Assembly: GCA_029891385.1 (NCBI GenBank)
Contig: CM057228.1
Location: 81,270,964-81,334,963, forward strand
From: Erythroxylum novogranatense
Taxonomy: Eukaryota; Streptophyta; Magnoliopsida; Malpighiales; Erythroxylaceae
Length of the DNA: 64,000 bases
Direction of reading: 5' to 3'
The notes below the pieces were generated by a model. That model saw only the letters and a list, made by a program, of their open reading frames with translations. It did not search any database and was not told where the DNA came from. This document shows positions 11,156 through 22,625 of the stretch, in pieces (positions within the stretch are counted from its first letter, which is position 1; each line of letters starts with the position of its first letter). The translations under genes and the position numbers were made by a program.

Positions 11156-12454
11156 TCTTTAATTAATTAATTATATATATATATAAATAAATGTCAAGTG
11201 GTCCAGTCACACTGTGGTCGGTCTATCAGCCACGGCCCCAGATAGGAAAAACCCCCGAAAACCCTTTTCAGCAATGTCAATGTCGCGATCTCATCGGGAC
11301 ATAGCTCGATCTCATCGGGATCCATTTAATCCGATTGCTCTCCATTTATTGGAACTCTGTCTAAAACTATTTTACAAATTCTCCGAGACACTCTTATGCG
11401 TGTGACCCATTAGGTTCTCGGTTATATTGGCCACTTAGATTAATAGTTAATCTAAGCAAGTCATGAGCGGTATCTAGCAACACATCATGACTCCCAATTG
11501 ACCGGAAAGTAATTGGTTTGACGAATGAATATATATTCATCATGGACCATATCACGAACCTTTCCATAGACAATTACCGTGCAATTCGTCCTTTCACCAT
11601 ACTATACCCCACTTGGTTATGAGTATGGGCAATGTGTCAACTCTCACTAGACTGACTATGTCAAATCTAGTCCAAGTGATTTCAGTTCTTATCCTGGGAC
11701 TCATTACTTAATACTTAATATGTCAATGAAGACACTCTTCATTACATATGTACTCTGATCAGAGATTTCCAAGTAATGACCCTGACAAGAGGCCATGGGT
11801 ATCATCTTCTGCTATCACAGAAGTGGTGAATCCTTTATTGGCTACTCAATTATCTTCGAATACCTCAAGCTGTACCCAAGCACCACCCTATGAGCGACCT
11901 CTGTTAGGTAACAAGGAATGGAGTCAAAGCACAGAATCAGTATCCAAGACATCCTTAAGTACCTCAAGTCTAAGGATACTTGCACCATTGCTATGATGAG
12001 ATTATCACTGACATTAGAATAGGACATCCATGTGATGATCTCATGGCAGGTCATCCAATGTACTTACTACCTCTAGTAAGCATCCACATCTCAACCCTAA
12101 ATATCTCATATTTACAGTTTCTGAGATCCACTGCTTGATCAAATCAAGGAGCTTGAGATGTGCCAGCCTCCGGATTCTCGATGTCCGGTCTCGGTAATCC
12201 TATGACTAGGGATAATTTAGATACTGACATAATTGCACATGATAGGAATCTCAATAGTATGATCACATCATAATTTCCTTCATGCTATGTCATATATCAA
12301 GGACTTCATTAATTTGCTTATAGATCAATATCCATTCATAAATAATAAACATCAAATTAATGAAATATGCCTTTCTTTATTTATTTATAAAGAATGCACA
12401 CAATTTTGTACAAAATGCGCTAAAGACGATTGCCTTTAGGGCACTACTCTAACA
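10570..12454 (-). repeat. 3' LTR of nested copia family A (1885 bp)
   Basis: Ends match the right LTR. It is longer mainly because of a larger (TA)n tract at 11095-11185. The purine tract lies at 12455-12469 on the complement. Confidence 0.94.
11095..11185. repeat. (TA)n microsatellite in the LTR
   Basis: A long TA run, an AATTAATTAATT interruption, then a short second TA run. The partner LTR has only about 24 bp at 19090-19113. Confidence 0.95.
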
Positions 12455-12600
12455 ATCTCCCACTTGACCTAAAGCCAATCGCCTTGATATCTAATACCAT
12501 AGGCGAGTACATGAGAATCAAAACTCTTTTGTGACAATGGTTTTCTCAACGGATCAGCAATATTCTGCTCTGTGGGAATTCTCTTTATCTGCACATCACC

Positions 12601-14234
12601 TCAACCAATGATCTCCCTGATCAGGTGATATCTGCGGAGTACGTGTTTGGATCGTTGATGAGACCTTGGTTCCTTCGCCTGCGTAATAGCCCCATTGTTG
12701 TCACAATACAACTGTATGGGCCCATCACTGCTAGGAACCACACCAAGTTCAGTAATGAACTTCTTGATCCAAACCGCCTTCCTTCGCTTTATACGAAGCG
12801 GCAATGTACTCTGCCTCGGTTGTTGAATCGGCAGTCGTCTCTTGTTTGGAACTCTTCCAACTGACTGCCCCGCCGTTTAGTGTGAATATGTAACCTGATT
12901 GGGATTTGGAATCATCCTTATCAGATTGAAAATTGGCATCTGTATACCCGCTCACTTTGAGATCTCCATCTCCATATATCAAGAAAACATCCTTAGTCCT
13001 TCGCAAGTACTTGAGAATATTCTTAACAGCCACCCAGTGACCCTCACCAGGATTCGATTGGTATCTGCTCGTAACACTTAGAGCATATGATACATCGAGT
13101 CTCGTACATAGCATAACTTACATGATAGATCCAACCGCAGATGCATACGGGATCATATTCATGGTCATCCTCTCATCTTGTGTCTTAGGACACATAGATT
13201 TTGAGAGTGTTATCCCATGAGTCACGGGAAGGTAACATCTCTTGGATTGCTCCATGCTAAACCTCTTCAGCATCTTGTCTATGTACGTTGATTGTGAAAG
13301 ACCAAGCAATCTTTTTGATCTATCTCTATAGATCCTTATCCCAAGGATATAAATTGCTTCACCAAGGTCTTTCATGACAAATTATTTGGACAACCAAATC
13401 TTGACTGATTGTAGCATAGAGACATCGTTTCCTAGCAATAATATGTCATCTACATACAGCACAAGGAATACAATTGCAGTCCCACTAACCTTCTTATACA
13501 CACAGTGTTCATCCGGATTTTGTGAGAAACCAAACTCTTTGATTACCTCATCAAAATGGATATTCCAACTCCTGGATGCTTGCTTCAATCCATAGATGGA
13601 TTTTTGAAGCTTGCATACCTTTTCGCCATCATAGGAGATGAAGCCCTCAGGTTGTGTCATATACACATCCTCGCCTAAATTCCCATTTAGAAAGTCGTTT
13701 CACATCCATTTGCCATATCTCATAATCATAATGAGTGGCAATGGCTAGGAGTATTCTAATGGATTTAAGCATTGTTACTGGGCTGAAAGTCTCGTCGTAG
13801 TCAACTCCTTGTCTTTGACGAAAACCTTTAGCCACAAGCCTTGCTTTATAGGTAATCACATTACCATCCATGTCGGTTTTCTTCTTGAAAACCCATTTAC
13901 ACCCTATGGGTTTTATTCCTTCGTGTGCATCAACCAAAGTCCATACTTGGTTTTCATACATGGAATCCATTTCAGACTTCATGGCATGAAGCCATTTCTC
14001 AGCCTCTGAACTCTTCAGAACCTCTTCATAGGTGGTAGGCTCATCATCTTTTATGAGCAATACGTCATTCTGTTCACTCATGAGAAATCCATATCTCTCG
14101 GGAACAGAGTGTATCCTACGTGACCTACGAATTTCGTGTGTTGTAGAAGGTTGAACTGTTACTTCATCTGTATGAGTTACAGTTTCATGTTGAGCGATTG
14201 ATCTGCGTCTGTTGAACATCTTGAACTTCTTCAA
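12601..14234 (-). pseudogene. pol: Reverse transcriptase-RNase H of nested copia family A, frame-broken
   Basis: Reading from 14234 down: the RT N-terminus with KARLVAKGF and YDETFSPV ends near 13650 where the MDVK motif runs into a frameshift. 13666-13382 holds the GLKQASRSW segment and the catalytic YVDD. 13375-13118 is the RT thumb and ends at a stop where copia RTs have Tyr (SIM then stop). 13114-12749 is RNase H with YTDANFQSD and TEAEYIAAS. 12804-12601 is the RNase H end with YCDNNGAI and a SKHVLRRYHLIRE segment. Catalytic residues remain, but at least three frame breaks prevent a product. Confidence 0.92.
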
Positions 14235-14347
14235 GTTCTATTTTGCTCCCACCGCCTTCTTGTAAAAGAAACTATTTCTAAATGATAAAGATGCTTTGAA
14301 ACAAACACCTTTTGTTCTTGAAGGTAGAACGATATCCCATTGTTTCT

Positions 14348-15340
14348 TTAGGATATCCTACTTAACAAACACTTGTCAGATTTTGCATCAAGTTTATCTG
14401 ACTGTGTCCACTTCACATAAGCAGGACAACCCCAAACTTTCAAATGAGTAAGATAGGGTCTTTTATTAGTCCACATCTCATATGGAGTAACATCAACTGT
14501 CTTTGATGGAACTCTGTTTAACAAGTAAACAGCTGTCTCGATTGCATATCCCCAAAAGGATTTTGGTAACTTTGCAAAGCCCATCATTGATCGTACCATG
14601 TCTAACAAGGTTCGATTTCTCCTTTCTGCCACACCATTATGTTGTGGTGTGTAAGGAGGAGTCCATTGAGATAAAATCCCATTATCTCTGAGATAATCCA
14701 AAAACTGTTAGTCTAAGTATTCCCCACCACGATCAGATCGGAATGTCTTGATACTTTTCCCAAGTTGGTTTTCTACTTCATTTCTGAATTGTTTGAACTT
14801 TTCAAATGCTTCAGATTTGTATCTCATCATATACAGGTACCCATATCGAGAATAATCATCAATAAAGGTAATGAAGTAAAGAGAACCACTTCTAGCATGG
14901 ATGGACATCGGACCACATACATCTGAATGTATTAGGTCTAATACTCCAGTCGCTCGTTCACCCTTTCCCTTAAAGGGTAACTTATTCATCTTTCCTAATA
15001 AACAAGATTCGCATGTGTCATATGATTCATAATCAAATGACCCTAAACTTCCACTCTTATGGAGCTTAGCTATGCGTCTCTCATTTATATGGCCAAGGCG
15101 ACAATGCCATAAGTAAGTTGATTTTAAATTATCTCGTTTATGCCTTTTTGTGTCATTGACATTCATAATTGGATGTGACATATCTAATATGTAAATTCCA
15201 TTGCATAAAGTACCAGTACGATAAAGCATTCCATTAAAACTAATAGAACAACCATTGTTACTAAAAGTCAAATGGAAACCAAATCTATTTAAACAAGAAA
15301 GCATAATATGGTCTTTGTTAATACAGGTACAAAATAACAA
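14348..15340 (-). pseudogene. pol: Integrase of nested copia family A, frame-broken
   Basis: 15340-14708 has the zinc region (HCRLGH, then CESCLLGK) and the catalytic core, with Asp in LIHSDVCGP and Asp in SDRGGEY, then a stop. 14701-14348 continues with TPQHNGVAERRN (catalytic Glu) and the PYEMW/VWGCPAYVK segment of copia integrases. All three catalytic residues and the HHCC residues are visible. The stop at about 14707 and further breaks before RT make it non-functional. Confidence 0.92.
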
Positions 15341-15564
15341 TCATCCAATTTAATTACAAGCCCAGTGGGGAGTGACAAAAAGTAAGTTCCTACGGCTAAT
15401 GCAGCAACTCTTGCTCCATTTCCCACACGCAGGTCCACCTCTCCCTTCATGAGCTGTCTACTGTCCCTGAGGCCCTGCATATCATTGCATATGTGTGAGC
15501 CACAACCGGTATCTAATACCCATATGTTATGATCAGAAACAGTATTAACTTCAATGACAAACAT
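15289..15564 (-). pseudogene. pol: Protease of nested copia family A
   Basis: Aspartic protease start with active site WVLDTGCGSHIC. The catalytic D-T-G is intact, unlike in the Sirevirus-like element. The frame shifts into the integrase frame near 15290-15340. Confidence 0.85.
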
Positions 15565-16383
15565 ACCTGAAGAAGTCGAGGCATCTGATGCCTTCTTCTG
15601 CTTCAGTTCTTCCAGATAGACTTTACAGTTCCGCTTCCAGTGACCAGTCTTGCCACAATGGAAGCAAGTTCCTTTAGTGCAGTCTCTTTGGTTTTCTTCT
15701 TGGCTATACTTCCTTTCGGTTTCTTAGACCTCTTCTTCTTCGCTTTTTTTTCTTGGAACCGAAGAAGAGTCCACCATAAGCACTTGCTTGCTATCCTTCT
15801 TGATAGTTTGCTCTGCTTTGCCTTGAAAGATTGATCAACTCGAGAATTGTCGTGGATATCGATTCATCCGATAGTTTAACACAAACCGTGAATAACTATC
15901 GACAATCCAACTAGAATTAAGTCAACACTTAATTCATAATCCATGAGAAAACCTAAGACAACCAACCTCTCAATATACCCATTCATCTTGAGCATATCTT
16001 GCTTTGCAGATGAACTCGAGTCATCTTAGTAGTGAAGAGTAACCTCGAGGTCTCGAACCTTTCGGACCGAGCTTGCTCATCAAACGACTCCTTAAGATGA
16101 AACACTATGGTATGAGCATCCATAGACTTATCTTTTCTGCAGCTCTGGTGACATCGAGGCAAGCATAATACAGTTGCTATGTCACCGCATTTTGAGATAC
16201 TTTCAATAAACTTTTAATCCTCATCGAAGCATCAACGGCGGTGGATCGAAGTGGAACATCAAGGACATATCCCAGCTCCTCAGATCTGAGAACAATTCTC
16301 AGATTTCTCAGCCAATTGAGAAAATTTGGTCCAGTTAATTTGTTTGAGTCCATAAGTGAGCGCAAGTTCACACTGGAAGTCAT
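15565..16383 (-). pseudogene. gag: Gag of nested copia family A, frame-broken
   Basis: The start is best placed at ATG 16383 (MTSSVNLRSLMDSNKL), matching 58102 in the sister copy. The NKLTGPNFLNWLRNLRIVL motif is typical of this copia gag type. The frame is lost at 16177; the middle is frame-scrambled. A zinc knuckle, CFHCGKTGHWKRNC (C-X2-C-X4-H-X4-C), lies at about 15628-15671, preceded by a Lys-rich stretch. A frameshifted piece downstream leads into the protease. Confidence 0.85.
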
Positions 16384-16389
16384 CTTCAA

Positions 16390-18551
16390 TAACCTATAGG
16401 GAAAGAGAGAAAGAATGTTATAATAGAATTACATGCATGATCATAAGGACTTGCATGACATGCATATGGCTCCCACTAGTTTCAAAGAATCCATAACCCT
16501 CAGTACGAATCCAAGAAACATTATGACAAATTGTCCTAGTGGGTCGATATCTGATATTACTAACAATGACCTTGGGTTTACCCAACAAGCCACCTTAGGT
16601 CAATCGGTAGGTATCGGTCATACCAATTGCATCTTAGATATCCGACATTACTAAAATGACCTTGGGTTTACCCAACAAGCCACCTTAGATCAATCGGCAC
16701 GTATCGGTCATATCAATTACTTTATAGATGCAACTATCGACTAGTGCTAGCAACTCGTGATGTATGCACACCCATTGGGTTATCAACTCTTGATGCGCGT
16801 ACATCTGATGTACACTACCCAATTTCGCCTCTGTCCACGTTGACCTTGAGTTTACTCAACAAATCAACGCTTCTAGTGAAAACCGACCTATTAATCTGAA
16901 AATCTTATTTTCATGGTTCGAACATATCCGTATAGAGTGAGCTTGGGTTTACCCAACAACCCAACTCTATAAGAACTCTGGTTCTCCCCATATTAATGGA
17001 AGGCGTTAGTTTTCATATGATTTGAGGGTTTTCAGGTCTCATCTTCTTCTTCTCCAAGCTATAGGATTATACTCACCATGACTATATGGAATGAGTTAGG
17101 GTATTTCATCAATCACATTGAATCTATACCTAAAATCATCCATCATCCCACCTCTGTATGTTGTTGTAGTCGACTGGTGCATGTTCTAGTCGACTGGTGC
17201 ATGTTCTAGTCATTTGGTGCATGTGCGGTCCGAACTTGTGCTAATCGACTACTATAAAGTTCTCGTGCGTTCTAGTCGATCGAATCCACTTTCTAGTCGA
17301 TGGTGCATGTTCTAGTCGATCGAATCCACTTTCCAATCATTGGTGCATTTTCTAATCATTGGAATCCACTTTCCAATCATTTGGTGCATGTTCTAATCAT
17401 TTGGAATAGGCGTGCGATCATTGGAACATGTGCTAGTCGACTGGTTTTTGGCCTGCTCTCTAATCGGCTAATTTCTCAATCTGTGTAGATCAAATTCACA
17501 ATACCAAGTGTAATATCCTTTATTATGATGTACCAATGAAACACTTTCATTGTTCCATGCTTACCATATATAGTCAAACTATACATGAAAAACTTGAAAT
17601 TGATGAATACACTCTTATTCATTTAGATTTTCAAATAATTTGAGAATATCAAACTATCACCCTAAGTATCTCTAGGTAGTCTACACTTTATCCAGACTAT
17701 TTCGGCACCTGTCACAAAATTTGTGACGGCCAAAACAGTCAAGATAAGGGAATATACTAACGAGACGCTAATGAGACACATTTGACATCCTAAATTGTTT
17801 GGAAACCCGATTTCAAGAAATTCAATTTTGCAAGCATAAAACATCAATCTAACACATTTTTAATCACATTAAAAATGATCCTAGGCATTGGAACTGAAAA
17901 CTACACATTTTTTCATTTCAAACAAAACAGCTCCAGCAATTTTCTCAAAACTGCCAAGCATTGTCTTTTGCTTGAAAAACTCATTGAAAAAATTTCAATA
18001 AATCATGATAAAATTACAGAGGTTACAACATGTTCACAAAATGTTCCATGAATTTTTTCAAGATTTATTTCCAACAAAAACTCATCCAACCTCAGCAACC
18101 AAGCCAATGTAGAATCTGTGTTCCTCAACACAGTTATTCCCAGCAGCACACAATAAATTATCAAATAAATAGTAAATCACCTTGAAAACATTTTTCCATT
18201 CTCATAGACATTCATAAACATCTTAGAGACATGTTGGTGAAAACGAATCTGAAAAACAATTTTATACAATTTCTTCTCGAATTTATAAGCATGCCTGTTC
18301 ATTGAATGTGCACAAAGACAGCAACCAGAACATTAGGGAATAAATTAGCAAAACCATATCAAATCACATTGATAAATCCCGAGCTTCCACAGAAATATGC
18401 AACAACATCTTGTGAACATATCTGGGCAAGAAAATTTCGAAAACAATATTTCTATACCGAATTCGAAATTCACTCAATTAACATGCATCATCGTCACAAG
18501 CAATAGGGAACTCCGACCTAGTCATGGTTTCTTCGTTATATACGACACAAG
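16390..18551 (-). other. Long untranslated leader of nested copia family A
   Basis: About 2.2 kb between primer site and gag without a protein-like frame. It contains repeated CTTGGGTTTACCCAACAA-type segments (near 16570, 16660 and 16940) and the AGTCGACT array at 17167-17444. The same layout is found at 56053-58095 in the sister copy, which supports it being part of the element. Confidence 0.75.
17167..17444. repeat. Degenerate TAGTCGACTGG palindrome array in the leader
   Basis: Repeats of about 20 bp, (C)TAGTCGACTGGTGCATGTT, some clean (17167, 17188, 17434) and many decayed to TAGTCGATCG, CAATCATTGG or similar. The core AGTCGACT is the same palindrome as in the Sirevirus-like LTR. The equivalent array in the sister copy (57166-57321) is much cleaner. 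Confidence 0.8.
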
Positions 18552-18566
18552 TGGCTCTGATACCAC
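18552..18566 (-). other. Primer-binding site (initiator Met-tRNA), nested copia family A
   Basis: The complement of 18552-18566 reads GTGGTATCAGAGCCA, directly adjacent to the LTR. Confidence 0.92.
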
Positions 18567-20376
18567 TGTAGGAAAATCCCGGTGTGAGCATCACATGCCC
18601 ACGGTGCGGAAAACAAAAATTTTTGTTCCGGGACCTTCCCGAAAGCCAAGATCCATGTGACTATATAACAAAATCAAACCAAAACGACCAAAGGAGACCG
18701 TCTCTAACGGTATCCACGCAGAGATCGGAGAACCTAACCGGGACAAACCCTTTGACCCGGGAATAGCTAGAATAAATTAAAGACTGCTAGATCTTACCTT
18801 TGTTCTGGAGAGCTTGGAAAAGGATGATGAAGATGAAGAAGAGAAGATGAAACTTGAAGGTGATCGATGATGAAGTGAGCTAGGAGAAAACTCTTTCCTT
18901 CAAAGCCTTTTAATCTTCATCCAAAAGCCACGATCGTCCATCATCCAAAAAAGAGACTCTTTCATTTTCTCCTTTTATATCAAAAGCAACGACCATCATC
19001 TTCTCATATCCATCTTTTGTCTTGTAGCCATTAAATGATTTTAATGACTAAGCATTACAATGGAAGCTTCCTCTCCTTCCACGTTAATACATATATATAT
19101 ATATATATATATATTGAAGTGGTCCAGTCATACTGTGGTCGGTCCTATCGGGCTACCGGGCCCCGGTATGGGAAAAACCCCCGAAAACCCTTTTCAGCAA
19201 TATCAATGTCGCGATCTCATTGGGACATATCTCGATCTCATCGAGATCCATTTAATCCGATTGCTCTCCATTTATTGGAACTCTGTCCAAAACTATTTTA
19301 CAAATTCTCCGAGACACTCTTATGCGTGTGACCCATTAGGTTCCCGGTTATGTTGGCCACTTAGATTAACAGTTAATCTAAGCAAGTCATGAGCGGTATC
19401 TAGCAACACATCATGACTCCCAATTGACCGGAAAGTAATTGGTTTGACGAATGAATATATATTCATCATGGACCATATCACGAACCTTTCCATACACAAT
19501 TACCGTGCAATTCGTCCTTTCACCATGCTATACCCCACTTGGTTATGAGTATGGGCAATGTGTCAACTCTCACTAGACTGACTATGTCAAATCTAGTCCA
19601 AGTGATTTCACTTCTTGTCCTGGGACTCATTACTTAATACTTAATATGTCAATGAAGACACTCTTCATTACATATGTACTCTGATCAGAGATTTCCAAAT
19701 AATGACCCTGACAAGAGGCCATAGGTATCATCTTCTGCTATCACAGAAGTGGTGAATCCTTTATTGGCTACTCAATTATCTTCGAATACCTCAAGCTGTA
19801 CCCAAGCACCACCCTATGAGCGACCTCTGTAAGGTAACAAGGAATGGAGTCAAAGCGTAATCAAGATTCAAGATATCCTTGAGTACCTCAAGTCTAAGGA
19901 TACTTGCACCATTGCTATGATGAGATTATCACTGACATTAGAATAGGACATCCATGTGATGATCTCATGGCAGGTCATCCAATGTACTTACTACCTCTAG
20001 TAAGCATCCACATCTCAACCCTAAATATCTCATATTTACAGCTTCTGAGATCCACTGCTTGATCAAATCAAGGAGCTTGAGATGTGCTAGTCTCTCCGGA
20101 TTACCGATGTCCAGTCTCAGTAATCCTATGACTAGGGATAATTTAGATACTGACATAATTGCACATGATAGGAATCACAATAGTATGATCACATCATAAT
20201 TTCCTTCATGCTATGTCATATATCAAGGACTTCATTAATTTGCTTATAGATCAATATCCATTCATAAATAATAAACATCAAATTAATGAAATATGCCTTT
20301 ATTTATTTATAAAGAATGTACACAATTTTGTACAAAATGCGCTAAAGGCGATTGCCTTTAGGGCACTACTCTAACA
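18567..20376 (-). repeat. 5' LTR of nested copia family A (1810 bp)
   Basis: TG...CA ends, ATCAC duplication on its outer side, primer site on its inner side. A TATA-like TATAAAAGG lies on the minus strand at about 18971-18979. Confidence 0.94.
18971..18979 (-). promoter_or_regulatory. Candidate TATA box of copia family A LTR
   Basis: The minus strand reads GATATAAAAGGAG, about 400 bp before the LTR end in transcription direction. It is conserved in the other LTR near 10974-10983. Confidence 0.4.
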
Positions 20377-20911
20377 ATCACATCTGAAGATACATTCATC
20401 ATGTTGCATACTTGGGCTAAAAAGTAACTTATTTGGAGTTCGGACACATTTTATGACTTGTCCATTAGCAAGTCGACTTATCTGGAAATCAGTCAACTTA
20501 TGATTTTTCACAGCGTTTGGGGAATGCAGAAATTGGAGGATAAGTCGACTTATATAGATCGACAAGTCGACTTATAAAGGTCGATAAGTCGACTTATGAA
20601 GGTAACAAGTCGACTTATTAAGGTCGCTAAGTCGATTTATGAGGGAGACAAGTCGACTTATGTTTATATGGAAGCTTTAAAACCTTGTCTTCCCTTTCTT
20701 CTCCGCAGACCTATTCTCTCTAAATCTCTGAAATTTCTCTCCGATAATTTGACTTATTTTCTTCAATCTCTTCAAATCTTCCTTACCCATCAATTTTTGA
20801 CCTCCATTAACACAAAACCCCCTCATTTTATCTTCAAATCATTCTTCTTTTTCAAAAACCCCTCTCTCAAACCCTAACCTGCGATTTTTCTCCTCTTCTC
20901 TCTAAAGATCC
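20377..20911 (+). other. Sirevirus-like internal DNA between RNase H and the extra gene
   Basis: Continues the outer element after the ATCAC duplication. It holds the third AAGTCGACTT array (20470-20661), then a CT-rich leader-like stretch (20690-20910) just before the first ATG of the extra gene. Confidence 0.7.
20470..20661. repeat. Internal AAGTCGACTT palindrome array upstream of the extra gene
   Basis: Seven or eight units with core GTCGAC, most as TAAGTCGACTTAT or CAAGTCGACTTAT, about 24 bp apart in the regular part (20540-20661). Linkers resemble AAGGTCG. One unit has decayed to AGTCAACTT and one to AGTCGATTT. Confidence 0.9.
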
Positions 20912-22206
20912 ATGGCTACAAGACAATCTTCAAGGAAAAGGAAAGAAACCGCTCCTCGATAAGGTCCTCGTTTTCACTTTGGACTAAGAGCTCGTGGGTC
21001 CTCTTTGACGGGAGATGCTATGAGAGAGGACGATGTGGTTGAACCTAGGTTTGTGTCAAAGGACGCACAAACTCTCTACTACAAGGTGCTACAAAATGAG
21101 GTATTGATTCCTTCTATGAGATTTGGTAGGGTGAACTAGACCATAGTGAGTTCATCGATGTGTTTTGAAATTACGAATGCTGGGATTGCGAGATTTCTTA
21201 GGATTTCGAGGATGATATTTATGAAGATATAGTAAGAGAGTTCTATGCGAATCTATTTGTGACCGGTAGTAATGTTGAGGATGGAGTTATTATGAAATCT
21301 AAAATTAACGGGAAGGATATTACTCTGTGTGAATCAAATTTGTGTTCAATGTTTCATTTGCCTAGAGGTAGAGTAAGGCCTAGAGCATCTTTTACTGACT
21401 TTGAAATTTTGAGGAATGTGGAAGGTGATACTGATGAGGAAGCCGAAGAGAATTTCGGTTATACCGAAGAAAAAGGGGCTGATCTATTAAGTAGGTTATG
21501 TTCAGATCATTTCCCTCCCTTTGAGGCTATGGATCTGCCTATAAATTATCAGATATTACATTATGCAATCAATCGGGTTGTTTATCCAAAGAAGGCTAGC
21601 AATAATCAGATTACTTCACTGGATAAGGAGATTCTCTGGCATATAGAAGAAGGAAGAAAAATCAATTATGTGAGCTTGATTATTCAAATGATGAGGAAGA
21701 AGGCTAGTTTATTACGGGGACAGTTGAAAGGGAAACCTGTCCGGCATAAAGGAATGTCTTATGCTGCGTTGATAACCCATCTCTCTCAGTTCCAAAGGTG
21801 TGATCTGGTTTCTTATGCTTGTCTTCCTTATCCTCAGAGTTGGAGATTCACGCTTTATAATTTGAGAAGTATGAAACTGGTGAAAACTGTAGAAAAAGGC
21901 TGGGTCTACTCTTATCATGTTGAGAAGCTTGGTCTGACTTTAGTAGGTGAGCAGGTATCTTCGAGGAAACGATCTAAGAGGGCAGCAGATCGTCCAAGTA
22001 GCTCATGGCCCAGTAATGAGAGAAGAAGTGAGGTATCTCATGAGGAGATCGCTGAAATTAACGAACAATTGGATGATTTACGTGATCGCATCGATGGTAT
22101 CCAGTTTGTACTTCATGGATTTGCAAAGAAAATGGATGCACAACACAAAATGATCAAGAAGATCTTCAAGAAGTTAGGATGTAGGCATGATGACTCTTCA
22201 TCATGA
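20912..22206 (+). pseudogene. Extra gene in the env-like position of the Sirevirus-like element
   Basis: The first ATG is 20912, giving a basic N-terminus (MATRQSSRKRKE), then TAA at 20960, a frame change near 21120-21140, TGA at 21166 and TAG at 21199. The frame is then open to TGA at 22204-22206 (315 codons from 21259, with VREFYANLFVTG running into it from upstream). Visible features in the open part: KINGKDITLCESNL (15-28), DHFPPFEAMDLPINYQILHY (83-102), HIEEGRKINYVSLIIQMM (128-145), MSYAALITHLSQF (166-178), a basic SRKRSKR stretch (235-241) and a predicted coiled coil (about 260-305). The REFYA...NGK...ALIT pattern fits the plant-specific domain called putative plant transposon protein (PF20167). 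I see no signal peptide or membrane span, so it is env-like by position only. Function unknown. Confidence 0.8.
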
Positions 22207-22384
22207 TGTGTATTGCTCTTCGCCTCGACCAACACTTGCTCTTATGTTCTCTTTTATTGTTTATTGTGCTTGTTGTGTTGGATTGACATATTTTGTAATG
22301 ACTATTGTCTTTATTTGTGTTTGATGTTGTGTTTGCTTATAAATTCCATTTGAGACCTTTGTTCATCTTGATTTTTGATTATGA

Positions 22385-22625
22385 CAAAAAAGGAGAGTAA
22401 TATTGGAAATTGATGTTTGATTAAGGGGGAGTATGAGTATGAAAATGTGTGTTTGATTTGAGATTTTATTTTACAACATTTTTTATTAAAATTCCTTAGC
22501 TTATAAATTAAGGGGGAGACAAACTAACCATCAAGACAAGGGATTAAAAACCTTGATCAAGTTTCATGTTTTTCAAATTTCTTTTCAATTTCTAAATATT
22601 TTGTCATTATCAAAAAGGGGGAGAT
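22385..22625 (+). other. Multiple polypurine tracts before the 3' LTR
   Basis: Purine tracts at 22385 (AAAAAAGGAGAG), 22422 (TAAGGGGGAG), 22509 (AAGGGGGAGAC) and, abutting the LTR, 22612 (AAAAAGGGGGAGAT). Second-strand synthesis primes at the last. Repeated tracts are a recognised Sirevirus trait. Confidence 0.85.

Larger units (their letters stand above)
10570..20376 (-). mobile_element. Ty1/copia retrotransposon nested in the Sirevirus-like element (family A)
   Basis: LTRs 10570-12454 and 18567-20376 read TGTAGGAAAATCCC...CTCTAACA on the plus strand and are flanked by a perfect ATCAC duplication (10565-10569 and 20377-20381). On the minus strand, a Met-tRNA primer site follows the right LTR and the purine tract AAGTGGGAGAT precedes the left LTR. 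Gag, protease, integrase, RT and RNase H follow in copia order but are broken by frameshifts. A roughly 2.2-kb leader lies between primer site and gag. Gag and pol resemble the Tork/Angela part of copia (inference). The two LTRs look about 97% alike in the parts compared. Confidence 0.95.

Noticed and set aside
20596..20877. 93-codon frame before the extra gene
   Set aside because: Starts inside the palindrome array and runs through a CT-rich stretch; no domain pattern.
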